Shown: positions 16,655 through 26,585, counted from the stretch's first letter. The stretch is DNA of 64,000 nucleotides from Sphingopyxis sp. MSC1_008 (GCF_023197165.1 NZ_JALPRD010000017.1:1-64000); one strand, 5' to 3'. Program-made: numbers and translations. Notes: generated from the letters alone by a model not told the origin.

Positions 16655-17904
16655 GTCGCGGCGACCCGTCCGGTTTCGGCAGATCGCACGCAATCTTCGA
16701 GACTCATCAGTCCCACCCGACGACGCAGATTGCCCGGGCCATAATGGGCCCATTTGCCGGAATTGGTGACGATCGCGCCGGTGGTTTCGCGCACGACGGG
16801 AGCGAGATAGGTGCAGGTGTCGACGACAAGGTTCGCGCCAAATGCGAGGACCGGCGCGAGATCCGGAGCTTGCTCGACATGGGCAGCGATCTCTCTTGAG
16901 GTCGACACATAGACTTCCACGCCTGCCGCCGCTCGTCGTCCGTCGACGACACGTGCGAGATTCTCGAACTCGCTGATCGAGAAATGCGGCGTGCCGAGGC
17001 ACAGGGCCGCGACCTGTTCGCCCTCGCGCAAGGGGCAGAGGGATCGCACTGCGGCGCGTAGGTCGTCGGCCGAGACGGCGATTTCGGTCAGATCCATATC
17101 GGCGCCGCCAGCGGCGTGCGCGAGCGTCTCCGCTTCGGGAGTGATCCCAACAGCGTGAAAGAGCGCAATCGCACCCGCGGAGGCGGCGCAGGCGCCCAGC
17201 GCCTTGAGTTCATCTTCGCTCGCATCCGCCGGGAGGCCGATCATGACGGGCACATGATCGGTGGACCGCGAGCCGAGCACATATCCCATGGCCGCGAAAT
17301 AGAGATCGCGCGCGAGGCCGGTGTCCTCGACGTCGGGCACATGCACGACCAGTGTCGCGCGGCGGTTCTCGGTCCGGTGAAGGCCGACATAGGGTACGCG
17401 CCCGGTCAGCGCCGCGCAGAGATCGGTGAAATCGCCGTAACGGTCCGTACGCCCCCCGAGAACCGAATTGGCGAACGCGATTGCGTTCGATTCCGCCCAG
17501 GCAATATGCTCGCCGAAGCGGGGTCTCAGCATGCGCTGATAGGGCGCGCAGGTGAGGGTCGCGACACAGCCCAATTCTTCGTGGAGCGCCGTCAATAGCG
17601 CCTGTTCGGGCAGGAGGTCCGGCGGGCCCTGATGCCAGCCGGGATGGACGACGTCGACCGCCGCGACGTTCAAGGTGGTCGGCACGCGGACGCGTCCGCC
17701 GAGGTCGACGAAGCGCCGAACGAAGTCGATGCTCGATGGCCCATGATAGAGGCAGCCGTCGATGTGTGCCGAGTTGACGGAAATGAAGCGCTCGGCGCCA
17801 AACACTTCGCCATATCGGACGAGGAGCGCCATCGCATGCGCCGAGGCTGCACCGAAGCCTCCATCGAGAAGCTTCTGATCGACCGGTTCGAGTTCCATCG
17901 ACAT
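16651..17904 (-). CDS. Aconitase X large (catalytic) subunit
   Basis: A 417-residue AcnX catalytic subunit (DUF521). Landmarks are the N-terminal DQKLLDGGFG, SVNSAHIDGC, RVRVPTTLN, TCAPYQRMLRP and C-terminal DTCTYLAPVV and NSGKWAHYGPG, where Cys residues bind the Fe-S cluster. With the small subunit it should form the two-chain dehydratase. I chose ATG 17904; TTG 17907 and ATG 17898 are alternatives. It follows the M24 gene by 21 nt. An ornithine-cyclodeaminase homologue at 26586 could act on its product, pyrroline-2-carboxylate. Confidence 0.88.
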   Translation of the reverse strand: MSMELEPVDQKLLDGGFGAASAHAMALLVRYGEVFGAERFISVNSAHIDGCLYHGPSSIDFVRRFVDLGGRVRVPTTLNVAAVDVVHPGWHQGPPDLLPEQALLTALHEELGCVATLTCAPYQRMLRPRFGEHIAWAESNAIAFANSVLGGRTDRYGDFTDLCAALTGRVPYVGLHRTENRRATLVVHVPDVEDTGLARDLYFAAMGYVLGSRSTDHVPVMIGLPADASEDELKALGACAASAGAIALFHAVGITPEAETLAHAAGGADMDLTEIAVSADDLRAAVRSLCPLREGEQVAALCLGTPHFSISEFENLARVVDGRRAAAGVEVYVSTSREIAAHVEQAPDLAPVLAFGANLVVDTCTYLAPVVRETTGAIVTNSGKWAHYGPGNLRRRVGLMSLEDCVRSAETGRVAAT

Positions 17905-17925
17905 CAACCTATTCCGTCCGTCCCC

Positions 17926-19395
17926 TCAAAGTTTCACGAACAACCAGTCTTTCGAATAGGGGGTGCGGCTCATTCCATATCCGCTTGCCTCGCCGGTCAC
18001 GATGCTGTCGCTCCAATTGTAGCCAACCTTCCGAACCGAGTCATAAAGGCCGGGCTCGACCGACATCACCGAGTTCTTCGGCAAGGCGGTGCGATCGCCA
18101 AGCGCGATGAAGGGCGGCATATGACCCTCGGTCGTCTGTCCATGCGAGGCGCGCGTGAAGATATAATCCTTCATGCCGTTATCGACCTGATATTTGTGGA
18201 CGGCGTAGGCGATATCGCCGCAGATCACTCCGGCTTTCTGCATGTTCCGCTGGATCTCGCAGCAGTGCTGGCTCACCTCCCAAAGTTTGGTCCCGTGCGG
18301 ATCGAAACGTCCGGCCTCGTCCGCCACCTGGTACATGCGGTAATTCTCGCCGCCGCAAAGGCCGACCATGACATAGGTCACCACCTGCAATGGCGCGTTG
18401 CGGAGAACCTGCGAATAATAGGGCTGGTTGGGATGTGGATAGCCGTTGACCGGCCCCGAACGGACCTCGACCTCGCCGATCGACCCCACGCCATGGTTGG
18501 GAAGCCCGCCGGCCAGATCGAGTTCGGAGTAGAGCGTGTCGCGCAGCCAGAGCTCGGAGGCGAACTTGAGTTCGAGATCGGTGATGTCGGTCCCGAAGGT
18601 CAGCAGATAATCGCGCGCGAAGGCCTGCGCCCGGTCGTGATAAGTGTAAGCGCGGCTCCACAGGGCCAACTCCTCGGGCGTCTTGACCATGCGCAATCCG
18701 AGGACGGCATCGCTGATGTCGACGATTTCGACATTTGGCAGGATCTTTTTGAACTTGGCGAGTTCGGACGCGTAAAGCTCGCCGTCGATCCCGATCTTCG
18801 TGCCTTGGACGCCCTTCTCCTTGATGCCTTCGAGCATATATTCGATGAGGTCGATGCCGGGCGATGTCACGACCTTGCCCTTGTTCGGGAAGCCGCCCGC
18901 TGCGTGCGGATAGTCGAAATAGATGCGGTCGCCGCCGAACCACCCGTCGCGGACAAGCGAATGATCGACCATCGGATGGAAATACCAGGGCGCTTCATCG
19001 CCCTCATTCATGAAGACGGCTTGCGGGCGTTCGGTATTGCTGAACGAATAGCCGGTGAAATAGGTGACGTTGGACGGCCCCCGCAGCAGGACGGCGCTCA
19101 CGCCCAGCTCGCCCGCCTTATCGAACAGCGCCTTCATCCGGCTCTTGTGCCACGACCGCGGAAGCATGTCGGTCTTCGCGGGCGCGGGCGGGCGGTCGAC
19201 GCCGCCGTAGTTCGCCGGAAGCAGGAGCGCCTCGCTGTTGCGGGGGAGCGCCTTCAGCTGCGCGGTGATGGTTCGTGGATTGGCGCCGGTCTGCATCGCG
19301 GCCACCTTGTCTGTCCGCGATACGAGCCCGGCAGAGAGTGCACCGAGCGCGGTCAGTTTCATGATGTCGCGGCGGCTCTTGTCGAGGCTAGTCAT
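17926..19395 (-). CDS. Tat-exported M24-fold (creatinase/prolidase-like) hydrolase
   Basis: A 489-residue protein with a twin-arginine signal (SRRDIMKLTALGALSAGL). It has the N-terminal creatinase domain (SAVLLRGPSNVTYFTGYSFS) and C-terminal pita-bread fold (SHGQTTEGHMPPF, SVEPGLYD). Of the five M24 metal ligands, the two Asp are not seen in VVTYVMVGLCGGENY and the last Glu is replaced in YNWSDSIV; the His and one Glu remain. This resembles metal-free creatinase more than prolidase. It probably cleaves an amide or peptide bond in the periplasm. It sits between the esterase and AcnX genes. Confidence 0.8.
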   Translation of the reverse strand: MTSLDKSRRDIMKLTALGALSAGLVSRTDKVAAMQTGANPRTITAQLKALPRNSEALLLPANYGGVDRPPAPAKTDMLPRSWHKSRMKALFDKAGELGVSAVLLRGPSNVTYFTGYSFSNTERPQAVFMNEGDEAPWYFHPMVDHSLVRDGWFGGDRIYFDYPHAAGGFPNKGKVVTSPGIDLIEYMLEGIKEKGVQGTKIGIDGELYASELAKFKKILPNVEIVDISDAVLGLRMVKTPEELALWSRAYTYHDRAQAFARDYLLTFGTDITDLELKFASELWLRDTLYSELDLAGGLPNHGVGSIGEVEVRSGPVNGYPHPNQPYYSQVLRNAPLQVVTYVMVGLCGGENYRMYQVADEAGRFDPHGTKLWEVSQHCCEIQRNMQKAGVICGDIAYAVHKYQVDNGMKDYIFTRASHGQTTEGHMPPFIALGDRTALPKNSVMSVEPGLYDSVRKVGYNWSDSIVTGEASGYGMSRTPYSKDWLFVKL

Positions 19396-19469
19396 CGGTT
19401 GCGTTCCTTGTCCGTCCTGGCCGAGGTGGCGGCCCTAGTCTGTTCTTCCGCTTTGTGGGGTGCGCGCCC

Positions 19470-20411
19470 CTATAGGCCGACGACGCAGCCAGCGCCGATC
19501 GCTGGCGGGGTCGGATCGAGCAGCTTGCGCAGACCGAATGTGTACCCTTGGCCCTGAATGGTGTGATGGGTGGTGTCGGCGAGGGCGCGGGCGTAAATTT
19601 TGTCACCCTGTCCGGCAGCAGCCACTTGTTCGGCCAGCATCTCGAGATTTCGCGTCATATTGTATTTCTTGTCGGAGACGATTTGCTCGAGGGCGCCGGC
19701 AAGCGCGACCGTGCGCGGGAACCGACTACCCTTTTGCAGGGCTTCCTTAAATTGCCGCAGCACGAGATCCTTGTCGAACCACAGCGAAGGGCTGAGCGCG
19801 AGCAGGTTGGCGAACAGATCGGGTTGCTGGACAGCCGTATCGAGCACGAACAGCCCGCCGAACGAATGTCCGACCAGCGTCGATTGCGCGGCGTCGACTT
19901 CGAATTCGCTTTCGATGAGCGGCTTGATCTTGGTCGCGATAAAGGCGCGGAACGCGGCGGCGCCGCCGAAGCGCCGGCCATCCGACGGTCCATTTGGGCT
20001 CGGCGTCAGATCGACGGCTCGTCTGTCGGCCTTGTCGGCTTTTTCGGCGTCGGCATAGGAGATGCCGACAATCAGGCAGGGCGGTACCGAGCCTCCCCAC
20101 TGCATCATCCGGGTCAGTCCCACGACAATGGGAAAATTGTCGGTTCCGTCGAGCACATAGATGGGAACGGGCTTCCGGCCGCGGATCATGAGCGGCAGGT
20201 CCTTCTGGACCGGATGCGGATGGCCGATCTGGATCCGGAACTGCTGCCCGTCGGGGCCAACCAACATGCGTTCCTCGCTGCGGTCGATGCCGGCCAATTT
20301 GGGTGCGGCCGCGACCTTGTCGCGGGAACGCGCGGCGGCGGGTGCCGCCGTCGTCGCCGCTGCGGCGACGCCGAGCAGAATGTTACGTCGCGATACGTCG
20401 GGAAGGTTCAA
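19470..20411 (-). CDS. Tat-exported esterase D-like alpha/beta hydrolase
   Basis: A 313-residue protein with a twin-arginine signal (SRRNILLGVAAAATTAAPAAA). The hydrolase belongs to the esterase D/IroE/Fes-like group: VPIYVLDGTDNFP, PPCLIVGISY, nucleophile GHSFGGLFVLD, LSPSLWFD and a C-terminal HHTIQGQGYTFGL with the catalytic His. The start is TTG 20411 with GGGAGA 8 nt upstream. It lies between the TauE/SafE and M24 genes in a presumed operon. It may deacylate an exported or imported peptide-like substrate; this is inference. Confidence 0.8.
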   Translation of the reverse strand: MNLPDVSRRNILLGVAAAATTAAPAAARSRDKVAAAPKLAGIDRSEERMLVGPDGQQFRIQIGHPHPVQKDLPLMIRGRKPVPIYVLDGTDNFPIVVGLTRMMQWGGSVPPCLIVGISYADAEKADKADRRAVDLTPSPNGPSDGRRFGGAAAFRAFIATKIKPLIESEFEVDAAQSTLVGHSFGGLFVLDTAVQQPDLFANLLALSPSLWFDKDLVLRQFKEALQKGSRFPRTVALAGALEQIVSDKKYNMTRNLEMLAEQVAAAGQGDKIYARALADTTHHTIQGQGYTFGLRKLLDPTPPAIGAGCVVGL

Positions 20412-20453
20412 TTTACATCTCCCTTTGGAATTGTCGGGTGTGCGGTTTCGGCA

Positions 20454-21371
20454 TCAAGGCTCGCCCGCCGGGCTGGCCTGCACCACGGGGCTGACGGATA
20501 TGCTCGCGTCGCTGCGATCCCGGCGCGAACGGATCGCCGATCGCAGCATCAGGATGGCGGCGTAGATGACGACGAGAACGACGCCCCACCGGAGCGCGTA
20601 AAGCGGCAGCGACTTGATGAGATAGGCGGCGAGCAGGACGGCGGGCGCTCCGCCGATGGCCATTCCCGTCACAAGCCCGAGGTCTAACGGTCGTTTGCGG
20701 ACGATAGTCGTTCCGCTGGCGACGAAGATGAAGGCGGCGGACCCCATCATGATCGGGAAGGCCGCGAGCGGATCCATTCCGAGCAGGCTGAGCACGATCA
20801 ATGTCGGGGCAAAACTGCCGATCCCAAGGTTGGTGAGGATGCCGAGCAGGAAGGAGAAGCCGACGACGAGGATGAGTTGTGATGTCGGCAACGCCGTCGC
20901 CGCGCCGCCTCCCGGCAACAGTTCGAGGTTCGAAAGGGCATAAAGCGTGCCGGCGATGAGCAGGCCGACGCCGATGGTGGTCTGGATTGCCTGGACAGGC
21001 AGGCGCGGGGCGACGACCACCCCCGCGATTGCGCCGAGGCTCGACGCGACGATGCACGAAAAGAGGAGGAACGGATCGACTTCGACAGAGATGATATAGA
21101 CAAAGGCTTCCACGACCGTTGCGATCGTATAGCCGACGATCATAGTCGACGGGATCATCTCGTCGGACGTCAGGCGCCGGATCTTGAGATAGGCCGTGGA
21201 AGGAGCGAAGGACCCGATCCCTAGCGCGTCAAAGAAATTCGCGACTGCGCTGAGGGCGATGCCTTCGACGCGGGGCCGTACAGGCGCTTGCAACCACCGT
21301 CGTACTAGGAGGACAGTAAAAAGGACCGTCGCGGCGCCGAGGACGGTCAGAAGGATGTCTACAAACTGCAT
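20454..21371 (-). CDS. TauE/SafE-family permease
   Basis: A 305-residue inner-membrane protein with about eight hydrophobic segments. The two inverted halves each carry the family motif: DALGIGSFAPSTAYLK near 50 and NLGIGSFAPTLIVLSL near 180. TauE/SafE proteins move sulfite, sulfoacetate and other small organic anions. Here its place in a peptidase/AcnX operon suggests transport of a carboxylate or amino-acid product; the substrate is not readable from sequence. Confidence 0.85.
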   Translation of the reverse strand: MQFVDILLTVLGAATVLFTVLLVRRWLQAPVRPRVEGIALSAVANFFDALGIGSFAPSTAYLKIRRLTSDEMIPSTMIVGYTIATVVEAFVYIISVEVDPFLLFSCIVASSLGAIAGVVVAPRLPVQAIQTTIGVGLLIAGTLYALSNLELLPGGGAATALPTSQLILVVGFSFLLGILTNLGIGSFAPTLIVLSLLGMDPLAAFPIMMGSAAFIFVASGTTIVRKRPLDLGLVTGMAIGGAPAVLLAAYLIKSLPLYALRWGVVLVVIYAAILMLRSAIRSRRDRSDASISVSPVVQASPAGEP

Positions 21372-21434
21372 GTCGTGGGCCTTCCGCCGTTTTCGGGCAT
21401 CGCTTTTCGGCTACGGGCCTCGATCATGGCCGGG

Positions 21435-23264
21435 CTACCAGCCACAACGCTCTCCCGCATTCTGCTTGTCGAGCCACTGCATCAGCGGTCGGTAGTAGGC
21501 GAGCATCGCTCGCGGATCGGCATCGGACTTGCCGGTGAACATAGCGAGGGCCTCGGAGTTCGGGCGTGACCCGCCGAGCGCCAGCATCTTGCGGAGCCGC
21601 TCACCGACTTCCTTATTGCCATAGATCGAACAGCGGTGAAGCGGGCCCTTCCACTTTGCCATGCGGCAAGCGGCCTCGTGGAACTGATATTGGTAGAGGC
21701 GCGCCTTCAGATAGCTGATGTACGGCACATTCTCGGGAACATGATATTTTGCTCCGGCATCGAAACCGTCGTCGGGCCTCGGTCTTGGCGGCACCATCCC
21801 CTGATATTCGGCCACCAGTTTCCACCAGCTCCGATTATAGTCGTCTGGAGATATCTTTCCTGCGAGCACGCCCCACCGCCATTTGTCGAGCGCGATGGCG
21901 AACGGCAACAAAGGCAGCTTGTCGAGTGCTTCCTGAAGCAGCTGGCCGATATCGTCACCCTCGGCGACGTCTGGCGGCAGGATACCGATCTCCTTATAAT
22001 AAGCCGGTGACGTCGCGGAGAGGGCGATGAAGTCGCCAATCCCTTCATGGAAGCCTTCGTCGGCGCCCCTGCGGAACAGGAAGGGCTGGTCAGCATAGGC
22101 TAAGTTGTAGAAATCGTGCCCGAGCTCGTGATAGACGGTAGTGAATTGCGAGCGCGTGACCCGGATGCACATCTTGATGCGCACGTCCCTCCGGTTGTCG
22201 ATCGTCCACGCCGAGGGATTGCAGTCGACCGACCGGTCCCGTGGTTTGACGAATTGCGACGATGTCCAGAAGCTCGCCGGCAGCGGATCGAAACCGAGCG
22301 AGACGTAGAAATTCTCGGCCGACTTGACCATGCGCTCCGGGTCGTAATTGGCCTTCTGGAGATAGGTATCGATATCGGGTCGTTCGACGGGGCCAGGCTT
22401 TGCGATGTCGAAAAGATTGCCCCAGTTCTGGCCCCACATATTGCCGAGCAGATGGGCGCGAATGGGACCCGTTCGCGGTTGAACAGACGGCCCGTATTTC
22501 TCCGAGAGTTTCGTGCGCATGAAGCAATGCAACGCGGCGTACAGCGGGCGGAGCTTGTCCCAGTCAGCATCGATGTCGGCCTCGACCTGGGCCGGACTAC
22601 GATCATAGCCTGATCGCCATAGCTCGCCCATGTCGGCATAGCCGAGTTCGCGCGCCCCCTGGTTCGCGAGGGCAGCCATGGCGATATAATCGGGCTTGAG
22701 GCGCTTCGCATTGTCGCGCCATCCCTCCCACAGCAGCCGCGCGGCTTCGGGGTCGCGGGTCTTCGCTAGCAGGGCTTCTGCATCGCCGAGCGAGATTGGC
22801 TGACCGTCATAGACGAATGAGCCCGTGGCATAGTCGCCGCTCAGGGAGGACTGCAGCGCCGCCAAGCGCGATGCCGCACCGGCTTCGTACGGTGGCGGAA
22901 CATTCGTCGCTCTTTTGAGGAGGTCGAGTTTCCTGCGTCCTGCCGCTCCGGCGTTCGCGCTGTCGAACTCCGCCGCCTGTCTCGCAATTCGGAGACCCAC
23001 GGTGCCAAGGCGCTCTCGGGCAAGGCTGCTCAGCCATTCGGTATCGGGTGTGATGTTCGTCGCATGAACCCATTCGGCGCGGCTCGACTCCTGCGTCGCC
23101 GCGTCCAGGTCGTTTTCCGCCTGCGCAAGAAAAGCGTCGATGGTCACGGGCAGGGCAGGGTAAGGCTGAGGTTCCGCGGCGAAAACATGCTGCGAAATAC
23201 CCACGAGCGTGATCGCCATGGTGGCGAGAGACGCCAACCCCTTGAACGAGCCCTTCGTGGCCAT
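21435..23264 (-). CDS. Exported M2-family (ACE-like) metallopeptidase
   Basis: A 609-residue peptidase with a signal peptide (ASLATMAITLVGISQHVFAA). The zinc motif H379-E-x-x-H383 is in YHELGHDFYNLAY, and the third ligand is E407 in DEGFHEGIGDF, as in peptidyl-dipeptidase A. ACE-type enzymes release C-terminal dipeptides and tolerate proline-rich peptides. ATG 23264 follows a strong GGGAGGGAA; the in-frame sequence upstream to 23573 lacks coding character. It is the first structural gene of the minus unit, after the XRE-cupin gene. Confidence 0.9.
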   Translation of the reverse strand: MATKGSFKGLASLATMAITLVGISQHVFAAEPQPYPALPVTIDAFLAQAENDLDAATQESSRAEWVHATNITPDTEWLSSLARERLGTVGLRIARQAAEFDSANAGAAGRRKLDLLKRATNVPPPYEAGAASRLAALQSSLSGDYATGSFVYDGQPISLGDAEALLAKTRDPEAARLLWEGWRDNAKRLKPDYIAMAALANQGARELGYADMGELWRSGYDRSPAQVEADIDADWDKLRPLYAALHCFMRTKLSEKYGPSVQPRTGPIRAHLLGNMWGQNWGNLFDIAKPGPVERPDIDTYLQKANYDPERMVKSAENFYVSLGFDPLPASFWTSSQFVKPRDRSVDCNPSAWTIDNRRDVRIKMCIRVTRSQFTTVYHELGHDFYNLAYADQPFLFRRGADEGFHEGIGDFIALSATSPAYYKEIGILPPDVAEGDDIGQLLQEALDKLPLLPFAIALDKWRWGVLAGKISPDDYNRSWWKLVAEYQGMVPPRPRPDDGFDAGAKYHVPENVPYISYLKARLYQYQFHEAACRMAKWKGPLHRCSIYGNKEVGERLRKMLALGGSRPNSEALAMFTGKSDADPRAMLAYYRPLMQWLDKQNAGERCGW

Positions 23265-23301
23265 TCGAAATTCCCTCCCGGTCGTCCCAATTTGTTGGAC
23301 G

Positions 23302-23339
23302 ATATGTCCCGATAGTTTCCTATATGTCAATACCGGGAC
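23302..23339. promoter_or_regulatory. Repeats upstream of the M2 peptidase gene
   Basis: ATATGTC occurs at 23302-23308 and again at 23322-23328, a 20-nt (two helical turns) period, and GTCCCG (23306-23311) pairs with CGGGAC (23334-23339). A related GGACATA lies at 24230s upstream of the TonB receptor. These could be sites for the XRE-cupin regulator encoded next door. Confidence 0.3.
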
Positions 23340-23418
23340 TGAGAGGAAATCGGTTGATGCGATTGTTTGGGTGGGGACGCCGGTTCGATTGTAAGCAATA
23401 TACCTACAATGTGGACGG

Positions 23419-24102
23419 CTATTCTGCGGGTTTGCGCCGATCTTGGGCAAATGGGATGACGCCGTCGCCGCCCTTGGCCTCCGCCTCGGAGCCGACGCAC
23501 AAGATCCGGGCCGGTCCGTCACCAACATTAATGTAGGCATGTCCGACCTTGCTGTCGAAGAACACGCTTTCACCGGCCTTTAGCTTCAACGGCGCATATA
23601 TCTCGGTGTGAAGTTCGATCTCGCCGTCCAGTACATAGGCAAGCTCGTCCCCTTCGTGGCGGACAAACTCCTCGAAGTCGTCGATGGAGCGCGCGTGAAT
23701 ATCCATTAGCACCGGGGTGAAGCGCTTCCCGATCAGGTCGTGCGCGAGATATTCATAGGTATAAACGTTGGCGCAAATTTCGAAGCCGTCGCCTCCGCGG
23801 TGGACGCTGCGGCGCCCCGCGAATTGCTCCACAGGCTGCCTGGCTGGGCCCGATGTGAAGAGACGGGAGATGTCGACCGACAGCGATTCGGCGAGTTGGA
23901 CGAGCTTGTCATACGTCAGTGAGCGCTGACCATTTTCGATCTTCGACAGGCTTGATACCGAAAGGCCAGTTGCTGTTGCCATATCGGCAAGGCTCCAGTC
24001 ACGTTCTTTCCGGATCGAGCGCAGGGCCGTTCCGAGGCTTGTGCGGTCGTTGCTATTGCTGACTGCGGTGGCCAAATCTCTGCTCCTTCGTCCATTCGTC
24101 AT
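23419..24102 (-). CDS. XRE-cupin transcriptional regulator
   Basis: A 227-residue regulator: an XRE helix-turn-helix (about 22-78; LADMATATGLSVSSLSKIENG) followed by a C-terminal cupin (about 145-212; RHEGDELAYVLDGEIELHT, SVFFDSKVGHAYIN) that senses a small molecule. Such proteins (PuuR, SutR and similar) commonly regulate amine or amino-acid catabolism. It lies between the minus operon and the divergent TonB receptor, and is well placed to control both. Confidence 0.88.
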   Translation of the reverse strand: MTNGRRSRDLATAVSNSNDRTSLGTALRSIRKERDWSLADMATATGLSVSSLSKIENGQRSLTYDKLVQLAESLSVDISRLFTSGPARQPVEQFAGRRSVHRGGDGFEICANVYTYEYLAHDLIGKRFTPVLMDIHARSIDDFEEFVRHEGDELAYVLDGEIELHTEIYAPLKLKAGESVFFDSKVGHAYINVGDGPARILCVGSEAEAKGGDGVIPFAQDRRKPAE

Positions 24103-24285
24103 GTCAATCCGTGCGCGCGCGATCGCGTATTCATAATCGGCGCCGCCAGAATTGGCTAGAATGTATAGGTTTCAGCTGGGTTATGGCAAGACACTGTGTC
24201 GAAATATATCCTTTTTTGAAAATACACTGGACATAATGGCACATTTTTGACAAGAGTTGCCGCGAACAGGATGGGAGGTTTCGTG

Positions 24286-26535
24286 ATGACCAAGTTTACA
24301 GGCTCAGTTTCAAATTCTGCGGGTTCGCGGAGGCCTCTTCTGTCGACCGCTCTGCTGCTGGCATCCAGCGCGAGCCTGGCGGCGCTGCTTCCCGTCGCGG
24401 CATTCGCGCAGACGGCGCCCGACGCGCCGGTAGCGGATTCGGGCGAGTATCAGGACGCGAACGACATCGTGGTGACCGCCTCGAAGCGCAGCGAAAATCT
24501 CTCGAATGTCGGCTCGTCGATCACCGCGCTGAGCGGCGACCGGCTTTCCGAGCTTGGCATCTCGTCCTTCCAGGATTTCTCGCGCCTGACCCCGGGCCTG
24601 TCGTTCCAGGCGGTCGCGCCGGGCCGCACCCAGATCAGCATTCGCGGCATCAATGTCGGCACGACCCAGCCGAGCAGCTCGGTCGCCCAATATCTCGACG
24701 AGACGCCGATCACCGCAGCGGCGACCGCGGCCCTCGCCGGCGAGCTCAATCCCGATCTCGATCCGTTCGACATGAGCCGGATCGAAGTCCTCAAGGGACC
24801 GCAGGGTACTCTCTACGGCGCGAATGCGCTCGGCGGCGTGATCAAATATGTCACCAATGCACCCGATTTCGGCGGTTTCAGTTCCGCAGTCGAGGCGAGC
24901 GTTGGTGCGGTAAACGAGGGCGGTATCGATTACTCGGGTAAGGCGATGGTCAATGTCCCGATCGCCGACTGGGCAGCGCTGCGTGTCGTCGGCAACTACC
25001 GCAAGGATGCCGGTTTCATCGACAATGTCGCGCTCGGCGACAATGATGTGAACTTCGCCAAGAACCGCGGCGGTCGCGCGACCCTTGAATTGCGACCCGT
25101 GGATGGTCTCTCGATCAAGCTCAGCGCGTTCACGCAGCGCCTCGACGTCGGCGGGGAGTCCTCGGTCGACGCGATCCGCGCCACGCTGACCCCCGCATTC
25201 GGCGACCTGACCCAGTGGCGCCCGCTGCCCGAGCGCATCCGCGATCGCTTCAACCTGTACAATGCGACCGTCAGCTATGATTTCGGTTTCGCAACGCTCT
25301 TCTCGACGTCGAGCTGGACCGACCAGAAATATGCGCGGACGTCGAACGGTCCGTCCTTCGCCCCCGGCACGCGCCTCTCCTTTGCCAGCGATGGCGAGAA
25401 CAAGAAGTTCGTGCAGGAAGTGCGTTTGCAATCGGCGAGTGCGGACAAGCATGGTCTCGAATGGCAGCTCGGCGCCTATTATACGAATGAGCGCTACAAT
25501 CGCACGAGCACCGACCTGATCGTCGATCTCGATACGCGGGCCACGACGGTCGACTTCTTCAGCGGCACGATCGCGAAATATGATGAAAAGGCGGTATTCG
25601 CGAACGCGACCTACTATTTCAGCCCGAGTTTCGACATCGCCGCCGGGGTCCGCTACAGCAAGAATAAGCAGGACGGACAGGGTTACGGCGGCGACGGCCA
25701 GTTCAACGGTCGGACCGGCTCGTCGCGCGACGACGCGATCACGTGGACGGTCACGGGCCGTTACCATCCGACCGAAGATGTGATGCTCTACGGTAATGTC
25801 TCGCGCGGCTATCGCGCGGGCGGCCCGAATTTCTTCCGTGTCGGGCAGGTCATTCCGACCGAATTCGAGCCCGAAGAGCTGACCAACTACGAACTCGGCC
25901 TGAAGGCGAGTACAGCGGACAACCGGCTGACCTTTAACCTGGCTGGCTTCTACATCAAATGGTCATCGATTCAGCTCCCGCTGATTGTCAATTTCCAGAC
26001 GTTTCGCGGTAACAATGGCAAGGCGGAGAGCAAGGGCTTCGAGGCTTCGACAAGCTACACTCCCATCGATGGCCTTACCTTCGCGGGAACGCTCGCTTAC
26101 ACGGACGCCCAGATCAACACCGACGAAACGGCCGGCGTCGGCGCCGAGCCGGGCGAGCGCATGGCGGGCACGCCGCGTTGGAGTGGGTCTCTTACCGCCG
26201 ATTACGAATGGGCGTTTACGCCTGAAGTGAACGGGTTCGTCGGCGGCACCTTTACCGGCAGCACAAACCGTCCGAACAGCTACAAAGCCAGTGTCAACAC
26301 GCCGTACGTGCTGATCCCGGGCTTCACCACGGTCGCGCTTCGTGCCGGGGTCAAGACCGATCGGGCGACGTTCACGCTTGCGGTCGACAATCTCCTCGAC
26401 AAGCGCGGTATCACCGACGACTACACCTTTCCCCGCTATTATGGCGAGACCTTCGGCGGCCTCGGCACCTACTACGACAATCTCGGGATGATCCGGCCGC
26501 GCACGATCAAGGCCACCGTCAGTCTGAAAATATAG
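24286..26535 (+). CDS. TonB-dependent receptor
   Basis: A 749-residue outer-membrane transporter. A long signal region ends in LPVAAFAQ, then the TonB-box-like NDIVVTASKRSE, a plug (about 60-180; IRGINVG, IEVLKGPQGTLYGANALGGVIKYVTN) and a 22-strand barrel ending in RTIKATVSLKI. ATG 24286 is preceded by GGGAGG. Divergent from the regulator and next to peptidases, it probably imports an oligopeptide or derivative; nothing here suggests iron. It is followed 50 nt later by the OCD homologue. Confidence 0.92.
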   Translation: MTKFTGSVSNSAGSRRPLLSTALLLASSASLAALLPVAAFAQTAPDAPVADSGEYQDANDIVVTASKRSENLSNVGSSITALSGDRLSELGISSFQDFSRLTPGLSFQAVAPGRTQISIRGINVGTTQPSSSVAQYLDETPITAAATAALAGELNPDLDPFDMSRIEVLKGPQGTLYGANALGGVIKYVTNAPDFGGFSSAVEASVGAVNEGGIDYSGKAMVNVPIADWAALRVVGNYRKDAGFIDNVALGDNDVNFAKNRGGRATLELRPVDGLSIKLSAFTQRLDVGGESSVDAIRATLTPAFGDLTQWRPLPERIRDRFNLYNATVSYDFGFATLFSTSSWTDQKYARTSNGPSFAPGTRLSFASDGENKKFVQEVRLQSASADKHGLEWQLGAYYTNERYNRTSTDLIVDLDTRATTVDFFSGTIAKYDEKAVFANATYYFSPSFDIAAGVRYSKNKQDGQGYGGDGQFNGRTGSSRDDAITWTVTGRYHPTEDVMLYGNVSRGYRAGGPNFFRVGQVIPTEFEPEELTNYELGLKASTADNRLTFNLAGFYIKWSSIQLPLIVNFQTFRGNNGKAESKGFEASTSYTPIDGLTFAGTLAYTDAQINTDETAGVGAEPGERMAGTPRWSGSLTADYEWAFTPEVNGFVGGTFTGSTNRPNSYKASVNTPYVLIPGFTTVALRAGVKTDRATFTLAVDNLLDKRGITDDYTFPRYYGETFGGLGTYYDNLGMIRPRTIKATVSLKI

Positions 26536-26585
26536 CGCCGGGCAGCATCGGTAAGGCATGTTGAATAACGGGGGGGGCGGCAGCC

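Noticed and set aside
17632..19557. Long plus-strand reading frame (about 640 codons) opposite the M24 gene
   Set aside because: It is antisense to a gene with clear family motifs and signal peptide; such open shadows are common in high-GC DNA. Its protein has no recognisable domain.
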